Below, piece after piece: positions 63,655-64,000 of a stretch of DNA of 64,000 nt. The position numbers were made by a program, and so were the translations under genes. The DNA is taken from contig NZ_FNQY01000010.1 in assembly GCF_900107765.1 (NCBI RefSeq), positions 107,083-171,082 on the forward strand, written 5' to 3'. Source of the stretch: Arachidicoccus rhizosphaerae. Its GTDB lineage: Bacteria > Bacteroidota > Bacteroidia > Chitinophagales > Chitinophagaceae. The notes under the pieces are model-generated. The model saw only the letters and a list, made by a program, of their open reading frames with translations, was not told where the DNA came from and searched no databases. Numbering within the stretch: position 1 is the first letter of the stretch; every line of letters begins with the position of its first letter.

Positions 63655-64000
63655 TAGAGTCTGCTCAATAACTCACCGCTAGGTGGTCATTAACACATTA
63701 TAATAATTTTTAATTCTGAAATTTCCGGCTAGCCTGACTACATGATAGGCTAGCCAATTTTGTATCCTTAATAGTAGGGATACAGGTGCCTGCCTGGTCA
63801 TCCGGACCAGGTTTAGCACCAGGGCTATAGTAGATATCCATGAAGTACTTGTATTGGCCAGCTTGGCTTTTATATTGTCCATGCCATATCTGGTCTTTGC
63901 TTGGCCAAATTTTCCCTCTATTGGATTTCTTTCGCCCGGTCTTATGTGATTTTTCACTGCCGTTGCGGATGGACGACCTAGCGGTTTCGCAACAAGTTTT
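63655..64000 (-). mobile_element. IS5/IS1182-type insertion sequence, end portion, truncated by window edge
   Basis: Contains the C-terminal part of a DDE transposase (separate entry) and, beyond its stop, a likely terminal sequence starting around GAGTCTGCTC (63657-63666), similar to ends of IS1182-group elements. The other end and the terminal inverted repeat lie outside the window, so the exact boundary and target duplication are not verifiable. Confidence 0.65.
63679..64000 (-). CDS. IS5/IS1182-family transposase, C-terminal part
   Basis: The minus-strand frame is open from the right edge of the window (LVAKPLGRPSATAVKNHIRP) to the stop at 63679. The segment ERNPIEGKFGQAKTRYGMDNIKAKL contains the conserved E of the DDE triad (RN-x-IEGKFGQ-K-RYG) that is diagnostic for these transposases. 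It is followed by SWISTIALVLNLVRM, the usual C-terminal helix. About 107 residues are in the window; the rest lies beyond. It is not known whether the element is intact. Confidence 0.88.
   Translation of the reverse strand, partial: KLVAKPLGRPSATAVKNHIRPGERNPIEGKFGQAKTRYGMDNIKAKLANTSTSWISTIALVLNLVRMTRQAPVSLLLRIQNWLAYHVVRLAGNFRIKNYYNVLMTT

Overview
The window looks like chromosomal DNA of a Bacteroidota bacterium, most likely Chitinophagaceae or a near relative. This is inferred from several signs: two SusC/SusD pairs, a TamL/TamB pair, promoters of the TTTG-N19/20-TAnnTTTG type upstream of tRNA and housekeeping genes, a bacterial serine palmitoyltransferase, a DUF6728-type small membrane protein, and many secreted glycoside hydrolases. 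No rRNA gene or species marker is present, so the genus is not settled.

Layout. 1-1.9 kb: start of dapA, accA, and a duplicated tRNA-Asp/tRNA-Asn pair. 2.4-20 kb: polysaccharide-use genes, namely SusD, SusC and GH92 on the minus strand, a frameshifted alpha/beta hydrolase, then GH2 and GH43 enzymes. An RhlE helicase/cold-shock protein operon and a SAM methyltransferase are interleaved with them. 20-24.5 kb: DNA repair. An intact exonuclease/GIY-YIG fusion protein stands next to a decayed SOS mutagenesis locus: a dinB-dnaE2 deletion fusion, a 45-nt perfect palindrome inside the dnaE2 remnant, and a divergent, multiply frameshifted SRAP (YedK/HMCES) pseudogene. 24.7-29.4 kb: tRNA-Ala and small secreted or membrane proteins, a TlpA-like thioredoxin, DUF1801 and GtrA. 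29.7-41.5 kb: housekeeping block of argS, serine palmitoyltransferase, a candidate structured RNA, a UbiA prenyltransferase, ruvX, def, a Na+-type membrane pyrophosphatase and the queuosine-precursor transporter yhhQ. 42-49.5 kb: an alpha/beta hydrolase, a long AT-rich leader with a palindromic operator candidate, and a second SusC/SusD pair. 49.5-57.5 kb: TamL and TamB. 57.8-64 kb: GH43, a small hypothetical protein, a GNAT acetyltransferase, GH51, DUF488, and the end of an IS5/IS1182-type element running off the window.

How the genes fit together. The SusC/D pairs bind and import oligosaccharides. GH92 (alpha-mannosides), GH2/GH43 (beta-galactosides or related), GH43 and GH51 (arabinose-containing hemicellulose or pectin) are exported enzymes that would act on the same plant or glycoprotein glycans, but they are scattered rather than in one operon. 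TamL/TamB serve outer-membrane assembly.

The most unusual material is the decaying translesion-synthesis module at 21.7-24.1 kb, with its inverted-duplication palindrome. Next are the candidate RNA at 33.6 kb and a recurring pattern of hydrophilic low-complexity inserts or tails in otherwise conserved enzymes. No CRISPR array, phage or clearly novel multi-gene system was found.
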